DNA of 64,000 bases from Pseudomonas sp. UBA1879 (GCF_002338065.1 NZ_DDHJ01000001.1:248001-312000); one strand, 5' to 3'; shown: positions 1-8,281, counted from the stretch's first letter. A program made the numbers and translations. The notes: generated by a model not told the origin, from the sequence alone.

Positions 1-133
1 ACCGACGGATTGGTACAGGCGGTCAAGGATGACTGCTCAGGGACATCGCAGGATGCGATTCATCAGGACGATGAAAAAGGATTAAAGGGATTTTGGAAAA
101 AATGTGGGCGGGTCAAACCGCCCCTTTTTTTCG
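1..133 (+). ncRNA. rsmZ: RsmZ small regulatory RNA (5' end at or just outside the window edge)
   Basis: GacA-controlled small RNAs of this family bind and titrate the translational repressors RsmA/CsrA and RsmE through GGA motifs. Eight GGA triplets lie at 7, 27, 41, 51, 66, 79, 88 and 95. Two of them sit in loops of perfect 5-bp hairpins: ATCGC-AGGAT-GCGAT at 45-59 and TCATC-AGGAC-GATGA at 60-74, the classic RsmA target geometry. The RNA ends in a strong terminator at 106-132. The location next to fdxA matches the known rpoS-rsmZ-fdxA order in Pseudomonas, and the sequence resembles remembered RsmZ sequences. The first few nucleotides and the GacA-dependent promoter are outside the window. 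Confidence 0.9.
106..132 (+). terminator. Rho-independent terminator of rsmZ
   Basis: Stem GGGCGG (106-111), loop GTCAAA, stem CCGCCC (118-123), followed by a C and a run of eight T. An A-run on the 5' side means it could also act on the opposite strand. Confidence 0.9.
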
Positions 134-162
134 TCCGTCCAAAAGTGGGCAGACGATGCACA

Positions 163-189
163 GCAAAAAGACCCCTAGGGGCCTTTTGC
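163..189 (-). terminator. Terminator downstream of fdxA
   Basis: A GCAAAA/TTTTGC outer stem encloses the palindrome CCCCTAGGGG. Read on the minus strand the hairpin ends in TCTTTTTGC, about 25 bp after the fdxA stop codon. Confidence 0.75.
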
Positions 190-211
190 TTTTCCGGAGC
201 TGGCGCGAGGC

Positions 212-535
212 TTAGCGCTCCAGGTCAGCGATCTTGCCAGGCTTGCCGTCCCACTCTGCTGCGTCCGGCATGGGGTCCTTGCGCTCGGTGATGTTCGGCC
301 AGACGTCTGCCAGCTCAGCGTTCAAGGCAATGAAATTCTCCATGCCAGCCGGAATCTCGTCTTCCGAGAAAATGGCCACGGCGGGGCATTCAGGCTCGCA
401 GAGCGCACAGTCGATGCACTCGTCCGGGTGAATCACCAGGAAGTTCGGGCCTTCGTAGAAGCAGTCCACCGGACAGACTTCTACGCAGTCGGTGTACTTG
501 CACTTGATGCAGTTGTCGGTGACGACGAAGGTCAT
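212..535 (-). CDS. fdxA: Ferredoxin FdxA, 7Fe-8S type
   Basis: Small cytoplasmic electron carrier of 107 residues, the usual length for the Azotobacter-type ferredoxin I family. The first half carries the cysteine pattern CIKCKYTDCVEVCP, then CIDCALCEPECP, which supplies ligands for one [3Fe-4S] and one [4Fe-4S] cluster. The acidic C-terminal third after residue 60 is the typical extension of this family. The gene lies next to rsmZ and mutS, as in other Pseudomonas genomes. Its redox partner cannot be read from the context. The start codon is the only sensible one, because the N-terminus MTFVVTDNCIKCKYTDC is the family's usual start. Confidence 0.96.
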   Translation of the reverse strand: MTFVVTDNCIKCKYTDCVEVCPVDCFYEGPNFLVIHPDECIDCALCEPECPAVAIFSEDEIPAGMENFIALNAELADVWPNITERKDPMPDAAEWDGKPGKIADLER

Positions 536-761
536 TTCTAATTCTCTCCTCAGGCGGCGGCAGCAGAGCCCTTCACGTCAGGGGTGCTCGGTTGGGAACG
601 TTCCCGGCCATTCAGAACACAGTCAGTCCTGCCCTGCGCCAGTGCAGCAGGGCATGGCTTGGTTCGCCATGTTCGAATGCGGCTCGGATTTCATACTGCC
701 AGGCTAAAGGCCGTACCGTTCCCAAACCGCGCGGGATTCTAACAGCTTGTTGCAAACATCG

Positions 762-3341
762 TTAGATCCGGTTTTGCAGTCCATATAACAAATCGAGCGC
801 CTGGCGCGGTGTCAGGTCATCGATCTTGAGCTTCGACAGCTCTTCAAGCACAGGGTGCGGCAGAGAGGCGAACAGGTCCGCCTGTTGCGGAGCTGCGGCC
901 TTGCCCGGTTTGGGCTTGGGCTGTTCATGAGGCAGACTGGTGGTCTCCAGACGTTGCAAGTGTTCCTTGGCACGCGTGATGACCTTGCCAGGAACGCCCG
1001 CCAATTGGGCGACGGCCAAGCCATAGCTCTGGCTCGCAGGCCCTGGCAGCACGCGGTGCAGGAATACAATGCGCTCGTTGTGTTCGGTCGCGTTCAGGTG
1101 CACGTTAGCCACCAAAGGTTCGCTTTCCGGCAATACCGTCAGCTCGAAATAGTGCGTGGCGAACAGTGTGTAGGCTCGCAATTGGGCGAGACATTCCGCC
1201 GCAGCCCATGCCAGAGAAAGCCCGTCAAAGGTGCTGGTGCCGCGACCGACTTCGTCCATGAGCACAAGGCTCTTGTCGGTGGCGTTGTGCAGGATGTTTG
1301 CGGTTTCGCTCATTTCCACCATGAACGTCGAGCGGCCGCCGGCCAGATCGTCACTGGAGCCAATGCGGGTGAAGATGCGATCCACGAGCGACAGCTCACA
1401 ACTGGCAGCGGGCACGAAACTGCCGATGTGGGCCAATAACACGATCAACGCGGTCTGACGCATGTAGGTCGATTTACCCCCCATGTTAGGACCTGTGATC
1501 ACCAGCATGCGGGTGTTGTCGTTCAGATCGAGGTCGTTGGCCACGAAAGGCGACGTCAGCACTTGCTCGACCACCGGGTGTCGGCCTTGCTCGATGCGCA
1601 TGCACGGCTCGTCAGTAAAGCGCGGGCAATTGAGGTCAAGGTTTAGAGCACGTTCGGCCAGGTTGCTCAGCACGTCCAGTTCCGCCAGCGCGGCAGCGGT
1701 GTCTTGCAGAGGCGCAAGGTGACCGATCAGGTCTTCCAGCAGCGCTTCATAGAGCATCTTCTCGCGGGCGAGGGCACGGCTCTTGGCTGATAACGCCTTG
1801 TCTTCGAATTCTTTCAGCTCGGGCGTGATGAAACGCTCGGCACCCTTGAGCGTCTGGCGACGGATGTAATCGCCTGGCGCTTGCTCGGCCTGCTTGCTTG
1901 GAAGTTCGATGAAGTAGCCGTGCACACGGTTGTAACCGACCTTGAGGTTGGCCAGGCCGGTGCGGGCTTTTTCGCGGGTTTCCAGATCGATCAGGAACTG
2001 ACCGGCGTTTTCGCTCAGGGACAGCAACTCGTCGAGTTCGCCGTCGTAACCGGTTTTCAGCACGCCACCGTCGCGAATGACTGCAGGCGGGTTGTCGATG
2101 ATTGCCCGTTGCAGCAGGTCCGCCAGGTCCGGGTAGGTACTGGTGGTCTTCGCCAACGCCTGAATGTGCGGGGCTTCGAGTTCGGCCAAAGCCTGTTGCA
2201 ATTCAGGCAGCGCACCGAGCGCATCGCGCAAGCGTGCGAGGTCCCGAGGGCGGGCATTGCGCAGGCCAATCCGCGCCAGAATCCGCTCGATGTCACCGAT
2301 TTCCTTGAGTTGGGGTTGCAGGTGTTCGAAGCGATAGCGCTCCAGGAAACAGCCAATCGACTCTTGTCGGGCTTGCAGCACCTTCAGATCGCGCAACGGT
2401 CTGTTCAGCCAGCGGGTCAGCAACCGCGTGGCCATGGCGGTCTGGCACCGATCCATCACCGACTGAAGCGTGTTGTCGCGACCGCCGGCGAGGTTGGTGT
2501 CCAGTTCCAGATTACGGCGGCTGGCGCCGTCAAGGATCACGGTGTCGTCCATGCGCTCATGGCGCAGGCTGCGCAGATGAGGCAGCGCGGTGCGCTGAGT
2601 TTCCTTGGCGTAACCCAACAAGCAGCCAGCGGCACCGATGGCCAGCGTCAGGGTTTCACAGCCGAAGCCCTTGAGGTCTTGCGTGGAAAACTGCTGACAC
2701 AGACTTTTATGCGCTGAATCGCGCTCGAAATCCCACGGTGCGCGTCGACGGGAACCCCGACGCTTTTCGGCTGGCAAGCCTTGCGGCCAATCATCCGGGA
2801 TCAGCAGTTCCACCGGGTTGACGCGTTCGAGTTCGGCCAGCAGGTTTTCCCAACCCTTGATTTCCTGAACGGTGAAATTGCCGCTGGTGATGTCCAGTAC
2901 GGCAAGACCGAACAAGCGCTCGTCGCCCAGCACTGCCGCAATCAGGTTGTCGCGGCGCTCATCGAGCAGTGCTTCGTCGCTGACGGTGCCGGGCGTGATG
3001 ATCCGCACGACCTGACGCTCGACCGGGCCCTTGCTAGTGGCGGGGTCGCCGATCTGCTCGCAGATCACCACCGACTCGCCCAGCTTGACCAGCTTCGCCA
3101 GATAGCCCTCGGCGGCATGGTAGGGAATGCCGCACATCGGGATGCTCTGGCCCGCCGACTGGCCCCGCGCGGTGAGCGTGATGTCGAGCAGCTTGGCGGC
3201 CTTCTTGGCGTCTTCGTAGAAAATCTCGTAGAAGTCGCCCATCCGATAAAACATCAACTGATCCGGATGCTGATTCTTCAGCTTCCAGTACTGCTGCATC
3301 ATCGGTGTGTGTGAAGAGAGATCGGAAATTGCTTTATTCAT
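762..3341 (-). CDS. mutS: DNA mismatch repair protein MutS
   Basis: Mismatch-recognition ATPase that starts methyl-directed repair together with MutL. The 859 residues match the family. The mismatch-binding Phe-x-Glu motif is at residues 37-39 (GDFYEIF), and the Walker A motif GPNMGGKST is near residue 616, followed by LVLMDEVGRGTSTFDG (Walker B and signature) and ATHYFEL. The C-terminal tail before LFASLPHPVLEEL is the variable linker that leads to the tetramerisation segment. The gene stands alone between fdxA and a small ORF on the opposite strand. No LexA box was seen upstream. All key residues appear intact, so no mutator phenotype is suggested. Confidence 0.98.
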   Translation of the reverse strand: MNKAISDLSSHTPMMQQYWKLKNQHPDQLMFYRMGDFYEIFYEDAKKAAKLLDITLTARGQSAGQSIPMCGIPYHAAEGYLAKLVKLGESVVICEQIGDPATSKGPVERQVVRIITPGTVSDEALLDERRDNLIAAVLGDERLFGLAVLDITSGNFTVQEIKGWENLLAELERVNPVELLIPDDWPQGLPAEKRRGSRRRAPWDFERDSAHKSLCQQFSTQDLKGFGCETLTLAIGAAGCLLGYAKETQRTALPHLRSLRHERMDDTVILDGASRRNLELDTNLAGGRDNTLQSVMDRCQTAMATRLLTRWLNRPLRDLKVLQARQESIGCFLERYRFEHLQPQLKEIGDIERILARIGLRNARPRDLARLRDALGALPELQQALAELEAPHIQALAKTTSTYPDLADLLQRAIIDNPPAVIRDGGVLKTGYDGELDELLSLSENAGQFLIDLETREKARTGLANLKVGYNRVHGYFIELPSKQAEQAPGDYIRRQTLKGAERFITPELKEFEDKALSAKSRALAREKMLYEALLEDLIGHLAPLQDTAAALAELDVLSNLAERALNLDLNCPRFTDEPCMRIEQGRHPVVEQVLTSPFVANDLDLNDNTRMLVITGPNMGGKSTYMRQTALIVLLAHIGSFVPAASCELSLVDRIFTRIGSSDDLAGGRSTFMVEMSETANILHNATDKSLVLMDEVGRGTSTFDGLSLAWAAAECLAQLRAYTLFATHYFELTVLPESEPLVANVHLNATEHNERIVFLHRVLPGPASQSYGLAVAQLAGVPGKVITRAKEHLQRLETTSLPHEQPKPKPGKAAAPQQADLFASLPHPVLEELSKLKIDDLTPRQALDLLYGLQNRI

Positions 3342-3592
3342 CAGTTATTTAGGCAAATTCGTTAGGAGATTTAGGCAAATGGACAGGGCCGCGGGGAACA
3401 CCACCTACGTGGTCCGACGTCAGATCCTATTGCTTTTAAGATGGGCGCAAGGTTACCACGCACGCTCGCTGGCCGCAGGATCGGCATATTCGTCACACCT
3501 CATTTCCAGATCGCCAAAAAGCTCGTTGAGCTGTCTAGGATGTCGAGCACCTGCCCGATCCAAGGCAGCAAACTGAAATCAAGGAGTTTTTT

Positions 3593-3745
3593 ATGCGACG
3601 CAAACGCGGAAGGGATTCAACCAACGGACGCTTCATCACACTCGAGGAGGCAAAGCAACGTCCTCGGGAAACCATCGTCGAAACGGTCAGGCCTCCCTGC
3701 CCTAAAGAGAAACCAGGCCCGGCCAAGCAAACGGAGCCCGCATAG
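3593..3745 (+). CDS. Small basic hypothetical protein, 50 aa
   Basis: Reading from ATG 3593, the ORF encodes 50 residues beginning MRRKRGRDSTNGRFITLEE and ending in a Pro/Lys-rich tail (PPCPKEKPGPAKQTEPA). A good ribosome binding site, AAGGAG at 3581-3586, lies 6 nt before the ATG, which is the main support. The protein is basic at the N-terminus and has no signal peptide or membrane segment. It sits between divergent mutS and co-directional cinA. I recall similar short ORFs at this place in other Pseudomonas genomes, but no function is known to me. The GRFITLEEAKQRP core is the part most likely to be conserved. Confidence 0.6.
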   Translation: MRRKRGRDSTNGRFITLEEAKQRPRETIVETVRPPCPKEKPGPAKQTEPA

Positions 3746-3848
3746 ACCCCCATTGCAGGCGCGGTTGCCATCAGACCGCGTCTTGCCTTGCACATGCGTG
3801 TCTCTCGTGTAGCGTGTGCCTATCGCTCGATTGTTGCGGAGAAGTGTT

Positions 3849-4349
3849 GTGGACGAGATCACTCAACTGGCTACCACCTTGGGCCAACGTTTGTTGCAGG
3901 CCAAGGCACAGGTCAGCACCGCCGAATCATGTACCGGCGGCGGCATTGCCGAGGCCATCACCCGTATTCCTGGCAGTTCGGCCTGGTTTGAAGCCGGCTA
4001 TGTCACCTATTCCAATCGTCAGAAGACGCAGCAACTGGGCGTGCCTGAGGCGCTGTTCGGGCGTGTCGGCGCCGTCAGCCAGGAAGTGGTGGAGGCGATG
4101 GCTCGCGGCGCTCAAACCCACAGCACCGCGATCTTTTCGGTGGCGGTCAGTGGCGTGGCCGGTCCCGATGGCGGTTCGGTGGAGAAACCGGTCGGCACTG
4201 TATGGATCTGCTGGTGTGCCGCCGATCGCTTGATTGCCGAGCGTTTCCAGTTCTCTGGAGACCGAGATGCAGTGCGCCGACAAACGGTGAAGGCTGCGTT
4301 AGAGGGGCTGATCCGCCTCGCTCGCGGAGAAATACCAAATCGGGGGTAG
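3849..4349 (+). CDS. pncC: Nicotinamide-nucleotide amidohydrolase PncC (CinA C-terminal domain protein)
   Basis: Deamidates nicotinamide mononucleotide to nicotinate mononucleotide, recycling the product of NAD-dependent DNA ligase. At 166 residues it is the stand-alone amidase domain of CinA. It shows the family motif STAESCTGGGIAEAIT (with the presumed catalytic Ser-Cys region), YSNRQKTQQLGV and VSGVAGPDGGS. The start is GTG 3849, because GGAG at 3838-3841 is well spaced; an upstream in-frame ATG at 3816 would add 11 residues and lacks such a site. The gene sits directly before recA, as the conserved cinA-recA-recX order predicts. P. aeruginosa annotation calls it cinA. Confidence 0.93.
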   Translation: MDEITQLATTLGQRLLQAKAQVSTAESCTGGGIAEAITRIPGSSAWFEAGYVTYSNRQKTQQLGVPEALFGRVGAVSQEVVEAMARGAQTHSTAIFSVAVSGVAGPDGGSVEKPVGTVWICWCAADRLIAERFQFSGDRDAVRRQTVKAALEGLIRLARGEIPNRG

Positions 4350-4376
4350 GCGCGCGCTCAACCCTGTGGAATAATA

Positions 4377-4392
4377 CTGTTCACTTATACAG
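4377..4392 (+). promoter_or_regulatory. LexA box (SOS operator) of recA
   Basis: CTGTTCACTTATACAG matches the gammaproteobacterial consensus CTGT-N8-ACAG. It ends 42 bp before the recA start codon and overlaps the expected promoter. Confidence 0.93.
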
Positions 4393-4434
4393 TTATATCG
4401 GCCGTCAGGCCTAACCGATTACGAGAGGACTTCA

Positions 4435-5496
4435 ATGGACGACAACAAGAAGAAAGCCTTGGCTGCGGCCTTGGGTCAGATCGAGCGTCAGTTCGGTAAA
4501 GGCGCCGTGATGCGCATGGGCGACCATGACCGCCAGGCTATTCCTGCTATTTCCACAGGCTCGCTGGGTCTCGATATCGCGCTGGGTATCGGCGGCCTGC
4601 CAAAAGGCCGGATCGTTGAAATCTACGGTCCTGAGTCTTCCGGTAAGACCACCATGACCTTGTCGGTCATCGCTGAAGCTCAAAAGATGGGCGCCACCTG
4701 TGCGTTCGTCGATGCCGAACACGCACTCGACCCCGAGTACGCAGGCAAACTGGGCGTTAACGTCGATGACCTGTTGGTCTCTCAGCCGGACACCGGTGAA
4801 CAAGCGCTGGAAATCACCGACATGCTGGTGCGTTCCAACGCCATCGATGTGATCGTCGTCGACTCCGTCGCCGCATTGGTGCCGAAGGCTGAAATCGAAG
4901 GCGAAATGGGCGACATGCACGTCGGCCTTCAGGCTCGTCTGATGTCTCAGGCGCTGCGCAAAATCACCGGTAACATCAAAAACGCGAACTGCCTCGTCAT
5001 CTTCATTAACCAGATTCGTATGAAGATCGGCGTTATGTTCGGCAGCCCGGAAACCACCACCGGCGGTAACGCGCTGAAGTTTTACGCCTCGGTTCGTCTG
5101 GATATTCGCCGCACTGGTGCTGTTAAAGATGGCGACGAAGTGGTGGGCAGCGAAACCCGCGTCAAGGTCGTGAAGAACAAGGTCGCTCCGCCATTCCGTC
5201 AGGCTGAATTCCAGATTCTGTACGGCAAGGGTATCTATCGTAACGGTGAGATCATTGACCTCGGCGTACTGCACGGCCTACTGGAGAAATCCGGCGCCTG
5301 GTACAGCTACCAAGGCAACAAGATCGGCCAGGGTAAGGCCAACTCGGCCAAGTTCCTGCAGGACAACCCGGAAATCGGTGCGACCCTGGAGAAACAAATC
5401 CGCGAAAAACTGCTCACCGCAGCGCCGGATGTTAAAGCCCAGTCGTCTCGCGTTGCCGAAGATGACGTGGCTGAAGTCGAAGACGCTGACATCTGA
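4435..5496 (+). CDS. recA: Recombinase RecA
   Basis: DNA-dependent ATPase that forms filaments on single-stranded DNA, performs strand exchange and triggers LexA self-cleavage. The 353 residues include the Walker A motif GPESSGKTT at 65-73, Walker B VIVVDSVAAL, loop L1 around EGEMGDMHVGLQARLM and loop L2 around MFGSPETTTGGNALKFY. The C-terminus is acidic (EDDVAEVEDADI), as is typical, and moderates activity. It is preceded by a LexA box and followed 8 bp later by recX, so both should be SOS-induced. Confidence 0.99.
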   Translation: MDDNKKKALAAALGQIERQFGKGAVMRMGDHDRQAIPAISTGSLGLDIALGIGGLPKGRIVEIYGPESSGKTTMTLSVIAEAQKMGATCAFVDAEHALDPEYAGKLGVNVDDLLVSQPDTGEQALEITDMLVRSNAIDVIVVDSVAALVPKAEIEGEMGDMHVGLQARLMSQALRKITGNIKNANCLVIFINQIRMKIGVMFGSPETTTGGNALKFYASVRLDIRRTGAVKDGDEVVGSETRVKVVKNKVAPPFRQAEFQILYGKGIYRNGEIIDLGVLHGLLEKSGAWYSYQGNKIGQGKANSAKFLQDNPEIGATLEKQIREKLLTAAPDVKAQSSRVAEDDVAEVEDADI

Positions 5497-5504
5497 TTTC
5501 AGAT

Positions 5505-5972
5505 ATGTCAGTTGAGCTTGATACGCCCGTCGCCGTACGGCGTACTGCAATGGACCTGCTCGCACGCCGCGAGCACGGTCGAGTCGAGCTGACGCGTAAA
5601 CTGCGTCAGCGCGGCGCCCCCCCTGAATTGATAGACGCTGCTCTTGACCGACTTACGGAAGAGGGGCTGCTTTCCGAATCTCGTTACCTCGAAAGCTTTG
5701 TTTCGTACCGTGCCCGTTCAGGCTACGGCCCTTTGCGTATCCGCGAAGAGTTGGGACAGCGGGGACTGCAGCGTGCAGATATTGAATTGGCGTTGCGAGA
5801 ATGCGGCATCGATTGGCGGGAAAAGTTGGAAGAGTCCTGGCACCGCAAGTTTGGTGGGCAGTTGCCCAAGGACGCGCGTGAGCGGGGACAGCAAATGCGG
5901 TTCCTGAGCTATCGAGGGTATCCACCCGAGCTCATCGGTCGACTCTTGAGTGGCAAAGGCCACGACGATTGA
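5505..5972 (+). CDS. recX: RecA regulatory protein RecX
   Basis: Small modulator that binds RecA filaments and blocks their extension. At 155 residues it has the usual length and is made of the three-helix repeats of the family: ARREHGRVELTRKLRQRG, then SYRARSGYGPLRIREELGQRG, then QMRFLSYRGYPPELIGRLL at the C-terminus. It lies 8 bp after recA on the same strand and is almost certainly co-transcribed with it. The start is ATG 5505. Confidence 0.96.
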   Translation: MSVELDTPVAVRRTAMDLLARREHGRVELTRKLRQRGAPPELIDAALDRLTEEGLLSESRYLESFVSYRARSGYGPLRIREELGQRGLQRADIELALRECGIDWREKLEESWHRKFGGQLPKDARERGQQMRFLSYRGYPPELIGRLLSGKGHDD

Positions 5973-6008
5973 TGCCCCTCATTTTGTAGGCGCTGGGCTT
6001 ACTGACGA

Positions 6009-6031
6009 ATGCGGCGTCGGAGACACCGCAT
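6009..6031. other. Imperfect hairpin downstream of recX
   Basis: ATGCGG-c-GTC and GAC-a-CCGCAT flank a 3-nt loop. It lies between the convergent recX and LOG-family genes and has no T-tract, so it is only a possible terminator or 3' end stabiliser. Confidence 0.35.
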
Positions 6032-6062
6032 CCGGGCAAGCTGTACTGCTAGCGACGGGCTT

Positions 6063-7172
6063 TCAAGTGGTTTTCAAAGGCTGGGCACGCATGTGCTGAG
6101 CCTGCACGGGGCTCGCCCAGTTCTCACTCAGGTTGATGTAATCGACCAGCGCTCTCAGGCGTCCCTGGTTGCGACCATTGAATTTAAACGCAAGCCGCGT
6201 GAGGTGACTCAATTGCTCGTCGTCGTGCTCGTCTTGATGCCCGTGTTGATGGAAGTCCTCGCTCAGACGCAAGTCGGCAAAAGCGTCTTGAAGATGAGCG
6301 AGAGCCTCTTCACTCAACGGGTGATGCATGCGAATCACAAAGGTGTTTTTTAACCAGCGGCTTGAGTGAAAGTTGCTGTAGAACCGATTGATTTCATCCA
6401 CCGCTTCGTCGGCGCTGTAAACCAGCTTCAGCAGATTCATGTCGGTTGGCAGGATGTAGCGATTGGCTTCCAGTTCGTTCCTGATGAAAGCCAGCGCGCC
6501 TTCCCAAAACGTACCGCCAGGGGCGTCCAGCAGCACGATGGGGACCAGTGGGCTTTTGCCGGTCTGGACGAGCGTCAGCACCTCCAGCGCTTCGTCCAGC
6601 GTACCGAAACCGCCGGGGCACAGCACCAGCGCATCGGCTTCTTTGACGAAGAACAGCTTGCGAGTAAAGAAAAAGTGGAAAGGCAGCAGGTTGCCAGTGC
6701 CGTCAACGGTGGCGTTGGCATGCTGTTCAAAAGGCAACGTGATATTGAAGCCCAGGCTGTAATCGAGGCCGGCCCCTTCGTGGGCGGCTGCCATGATGCC
6801 GCCACCGGCGCCGGTAATTACCATCATGTCGGACGCTGCGAGCTTTCTGCCGAGCTCGCGAGCCAAGGCGTAGATGGGGTGTTCGACCGGCGTACGCGCC
6901 GACCCGAACACTGTGACCTTGCGACGTCCACGAAACTGTTCGAGCACGCGAAAAGCGTTGTCCAGTTCGCGCAGGGCTTGCAGCGTGATTTTGGCGTTCC
7001 AACGGTTGCGGTCATCGTGAGCCATGCGCAGGACGGTGAGCATCATGTCGCGGTAGAGCGGAAGGTTCGGGCTGTTGGGGGCGACCAGGCTGAGCTGTTC
7101 TTCGATCCTGGACAAGTCAATCCCGTTGTCTTGGAAATGGCGAGACAACACATCATTGGGTACGTAAGGCAT
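6063..7172 (-). CDS. LOG-family Rossmann-fold protein (TIGR00730 type)
   Basis: Members of this family hydrolyse nucleoside monophosphates to base and ribose 5-phosphate (cytokinin-activating LOG enzymes and bacterial relatives). The hallmark motifs are both present: GAGGGIMAAAHEGA in the nucleotide-binding part and PGGFGTLDEALE, which carries the catalytic glutamate. At 369 residues it is longer than plain LOG proteins (about 190), with N-terminal helical and C-terminal extensions, so the substrate may differ. The start is ATG 7172, because AAGGAG stands 9 nt before it; the in-frame GTG six bases further upstream is too close to that site. A palindrome resembling a LexA box lies about 30 bp upstream (7201-7224). 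Confidence 0.85.
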   Translation of the reverse strand: MPYVPNDVLSRHFQDNGIDLSRIEEQLSLVAPNSPNLPLYRDMMLTVLRMAHDDRNRWNAKITLQALRELDNAFRVLEQFRGRRKVTVFGSARTPVEHPIYALARELGRKLAASDMMVITGAGGGIMAAAHEGAGLDYSLGFNITLPFEQHANATVDGTGNLLPFHFFFTRKLFFVKEADALVLCPGGFGTLDEALEVLTLVQTGKSPLVPIVLLDAPGGTFWEGALAFIRNELEANRYILPTDMNLLKLVYSADEAVDEINRFYSNFHSSRWLKNTFVIRMHHPLSEEALAHLQDAFADLRLSEDFHQHGHQDEHDDEQLSHLTRLAFKFNGRNQGRLRALVDYINLSENWASPVQAQHMRAQPLKTT

Positions 7173-7200
7173 ACACACTTTCTCCTTCTGCAGAATCAGT

Positions 7201-7224
7201 GATCCTGTTCAGGTAGACAGGATC
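7201..7224. promoter_or_regulatory. Perfect inverted repeat upstream of the LOG-family gene; possible LexA box
   Basis: GATCCTGT (7201-7208), 8-nt spacer TCAGGTAG, ACAGGATC (7217-7224). The core is CTGT-N8-ACAG, which fits the LexA consensus, but the spacer lacks the usual AT-richness. It lies 29 bp upstream of ATG 7172. Confidence 0.45.
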
Positions 7225-7651
7225 ACGACGCCTACTGCTGGCCTCTCTTCAGGAAGGCTCATCGGGGCGGCAACAGGGTAGCGCCACGCTGATTCTGGCG
7301 AGGTCCTTGGTTGAAAAGAAAAAACATTGAGCGCAACGACCGCGACAGGCAACCCCCTTTTGCCTTGAGCGCGTCACGAAACCATGACTGATCGTGTAAG
7401 TGGTGGCCCGATGATGTGCCCGAATATAAAGGCTGGCAATGCCCCTTCTGATTCGCGGCGTGAATGTTTTCCCGCTCGTCGGTCGGTCCAGCCTGAGGTG
7501 TAGGCTCTGATTTACTGAAGAGGGCAGGATTAATGCCCGTGCAAGCTGGATAGCGTCGCATCGCGCTGGTTGAGGCGCGCACGCCGACGAGAAGTCGTCG
7601 AGGTTCGCCCACGTCTGAAGTTTGACGTGGACAGCCCCACGGAGGGACGAA
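7225..7651. other. Intergenic region without a recognised gene
   Basis: About 430 bp between divergent genes. Two long antisense reading frames here look like arginine-rich translations without a ribosome binding site or family resemblance. No tRNA-like or terminator-like structure was found. The promoter of the ribbon-helix-helix gene is presumably at its right end. Confidence 0.5.
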
Positions 7652-7843
7652 ATGAAAGTCATCAGGCTGGAAGTCGATCAAGACTTGTATCGGCGGTTGA
7701 ACGAGGCGGCGCGAAGAAGCCATTCGACCCTGGAGCAGGAGTGCATCAGGCGTCTGAGTCAGAACGGCAGGCGTTCGTATTATCTTCAGGCGCTGGTCGC
7801 CGAGTTGCGCGCCGAAGATCAGCAGCGGCGCGCGGCGTCTTGA
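7652..7843 (+). CDS. Small Arc/ribbon-helix-helix DNA-binding protein
   Basis: A 63-residue protein starting MKVIRLEVDQDLYRRLNEAA. A beta-strand followed by two helices (DLYRRLNEAARRSHSTLEQE then CIRRLSQNGRRSYYLQALV) is the ribbon-helix-helix plan of Arc, FitA and many antitoxins, so DNA binding as a dimer is inferred. The start is ATG 7652, because GGAGGGA at 7641-7647 is ideally placed; an upstream in-frame start would add ten residues. No toxin gene follows: the next gene is convergent and encodes an exported protein. It is therefore more likely a solitary regulator than half of a toxin-antitoxin pair. Confidence 0.7.
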   Translation: MKVIRLEVDQDLYRRLNEAARRSHSTLEQECIRRLSQNGRRSYYLQALVAELRAEDQQRRAAS

Positions 7844-7852
7844 AAAGGGTGG

Positions 7853-8281
7853 TTATTTCTTCTTGGTGGCGGGCGCTTTAGCGGCGCAGTCAGCGGCAGT
7901 GATCTGCTGCGTCGTGATCAACCGGTTGGTTTTGTATTCCTTGAACTCGTAGCGCAGGATCGCGCCTTTGGCCATGAGCTGACGATAGCCGGGGTTGCGA
8001 CAGACACTGGTGCCCAACTGACGACCCATCAGTTCCGGATTCTCGCGCATCTGTGCCGCCTGGCCGGCCTGGACGCTCAAGTGATCGATCAGCACGCGCC
8101 CGTCGACGGTGTAGCCTTCGTCGAGGATGTCTTCGCTGATCGCGTTGGGCTTTCCGACGTTGCTTTTCGCCGCGACTTGTTCCAGCTCTTTGTTGAGTTC
8201 GTAGTCCTGTTTGGACGCCGCATTGGCGAACAGCGGGGCGACGAGCAAAAGCGTGAGGGTAGGGGCGATAAGACGCAGCAT
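7853..8281 (-). CDS. Exported protein of the PA3611 quorum-sensing-regulated family
   Basis: A 142-residue protein with a clear signal peptide (MLRLIAPTLTLLLVAPLFANA, cleavage about residue 21). The mature part resembles PA3611 of P. aeruginosa, a periplasmic protein described as a quorum-sensing-regulated virulence factor; its molecular role is unknown. Two cysteines (in SVCRNPGYR and ITAADCAAK) could form a disulfide in the periplasm. The C-terminus is a Lys/Ala-rich tail. Its position a few genes from recA matches PA3611 relative to PA3617. Convergent with the ribbon-helix-helix gene, 9 bp away. Confidence 0.8.
   Translation of the reverse strand: MLRLIAPTLTLLLVAPLFANAASKQDYELNKELEQVAAKSNVGKPNAISEDILDEGYTVDGRVLIDHLSVQAGQAAQMRENPELMGRQLGTSVCRNPGYRQLMAKGAILRYEFKEYKTNRLITTQQITAADCAAKAPATKKK

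Noticed and set aside
7249..7723. Minus-strand frames of 137 and 154 codons upstream of the ribbon-helix-helix gene
   Set aside because: No ribosome binding site, no family resemblance, and they overlap the start of a better supported gene.
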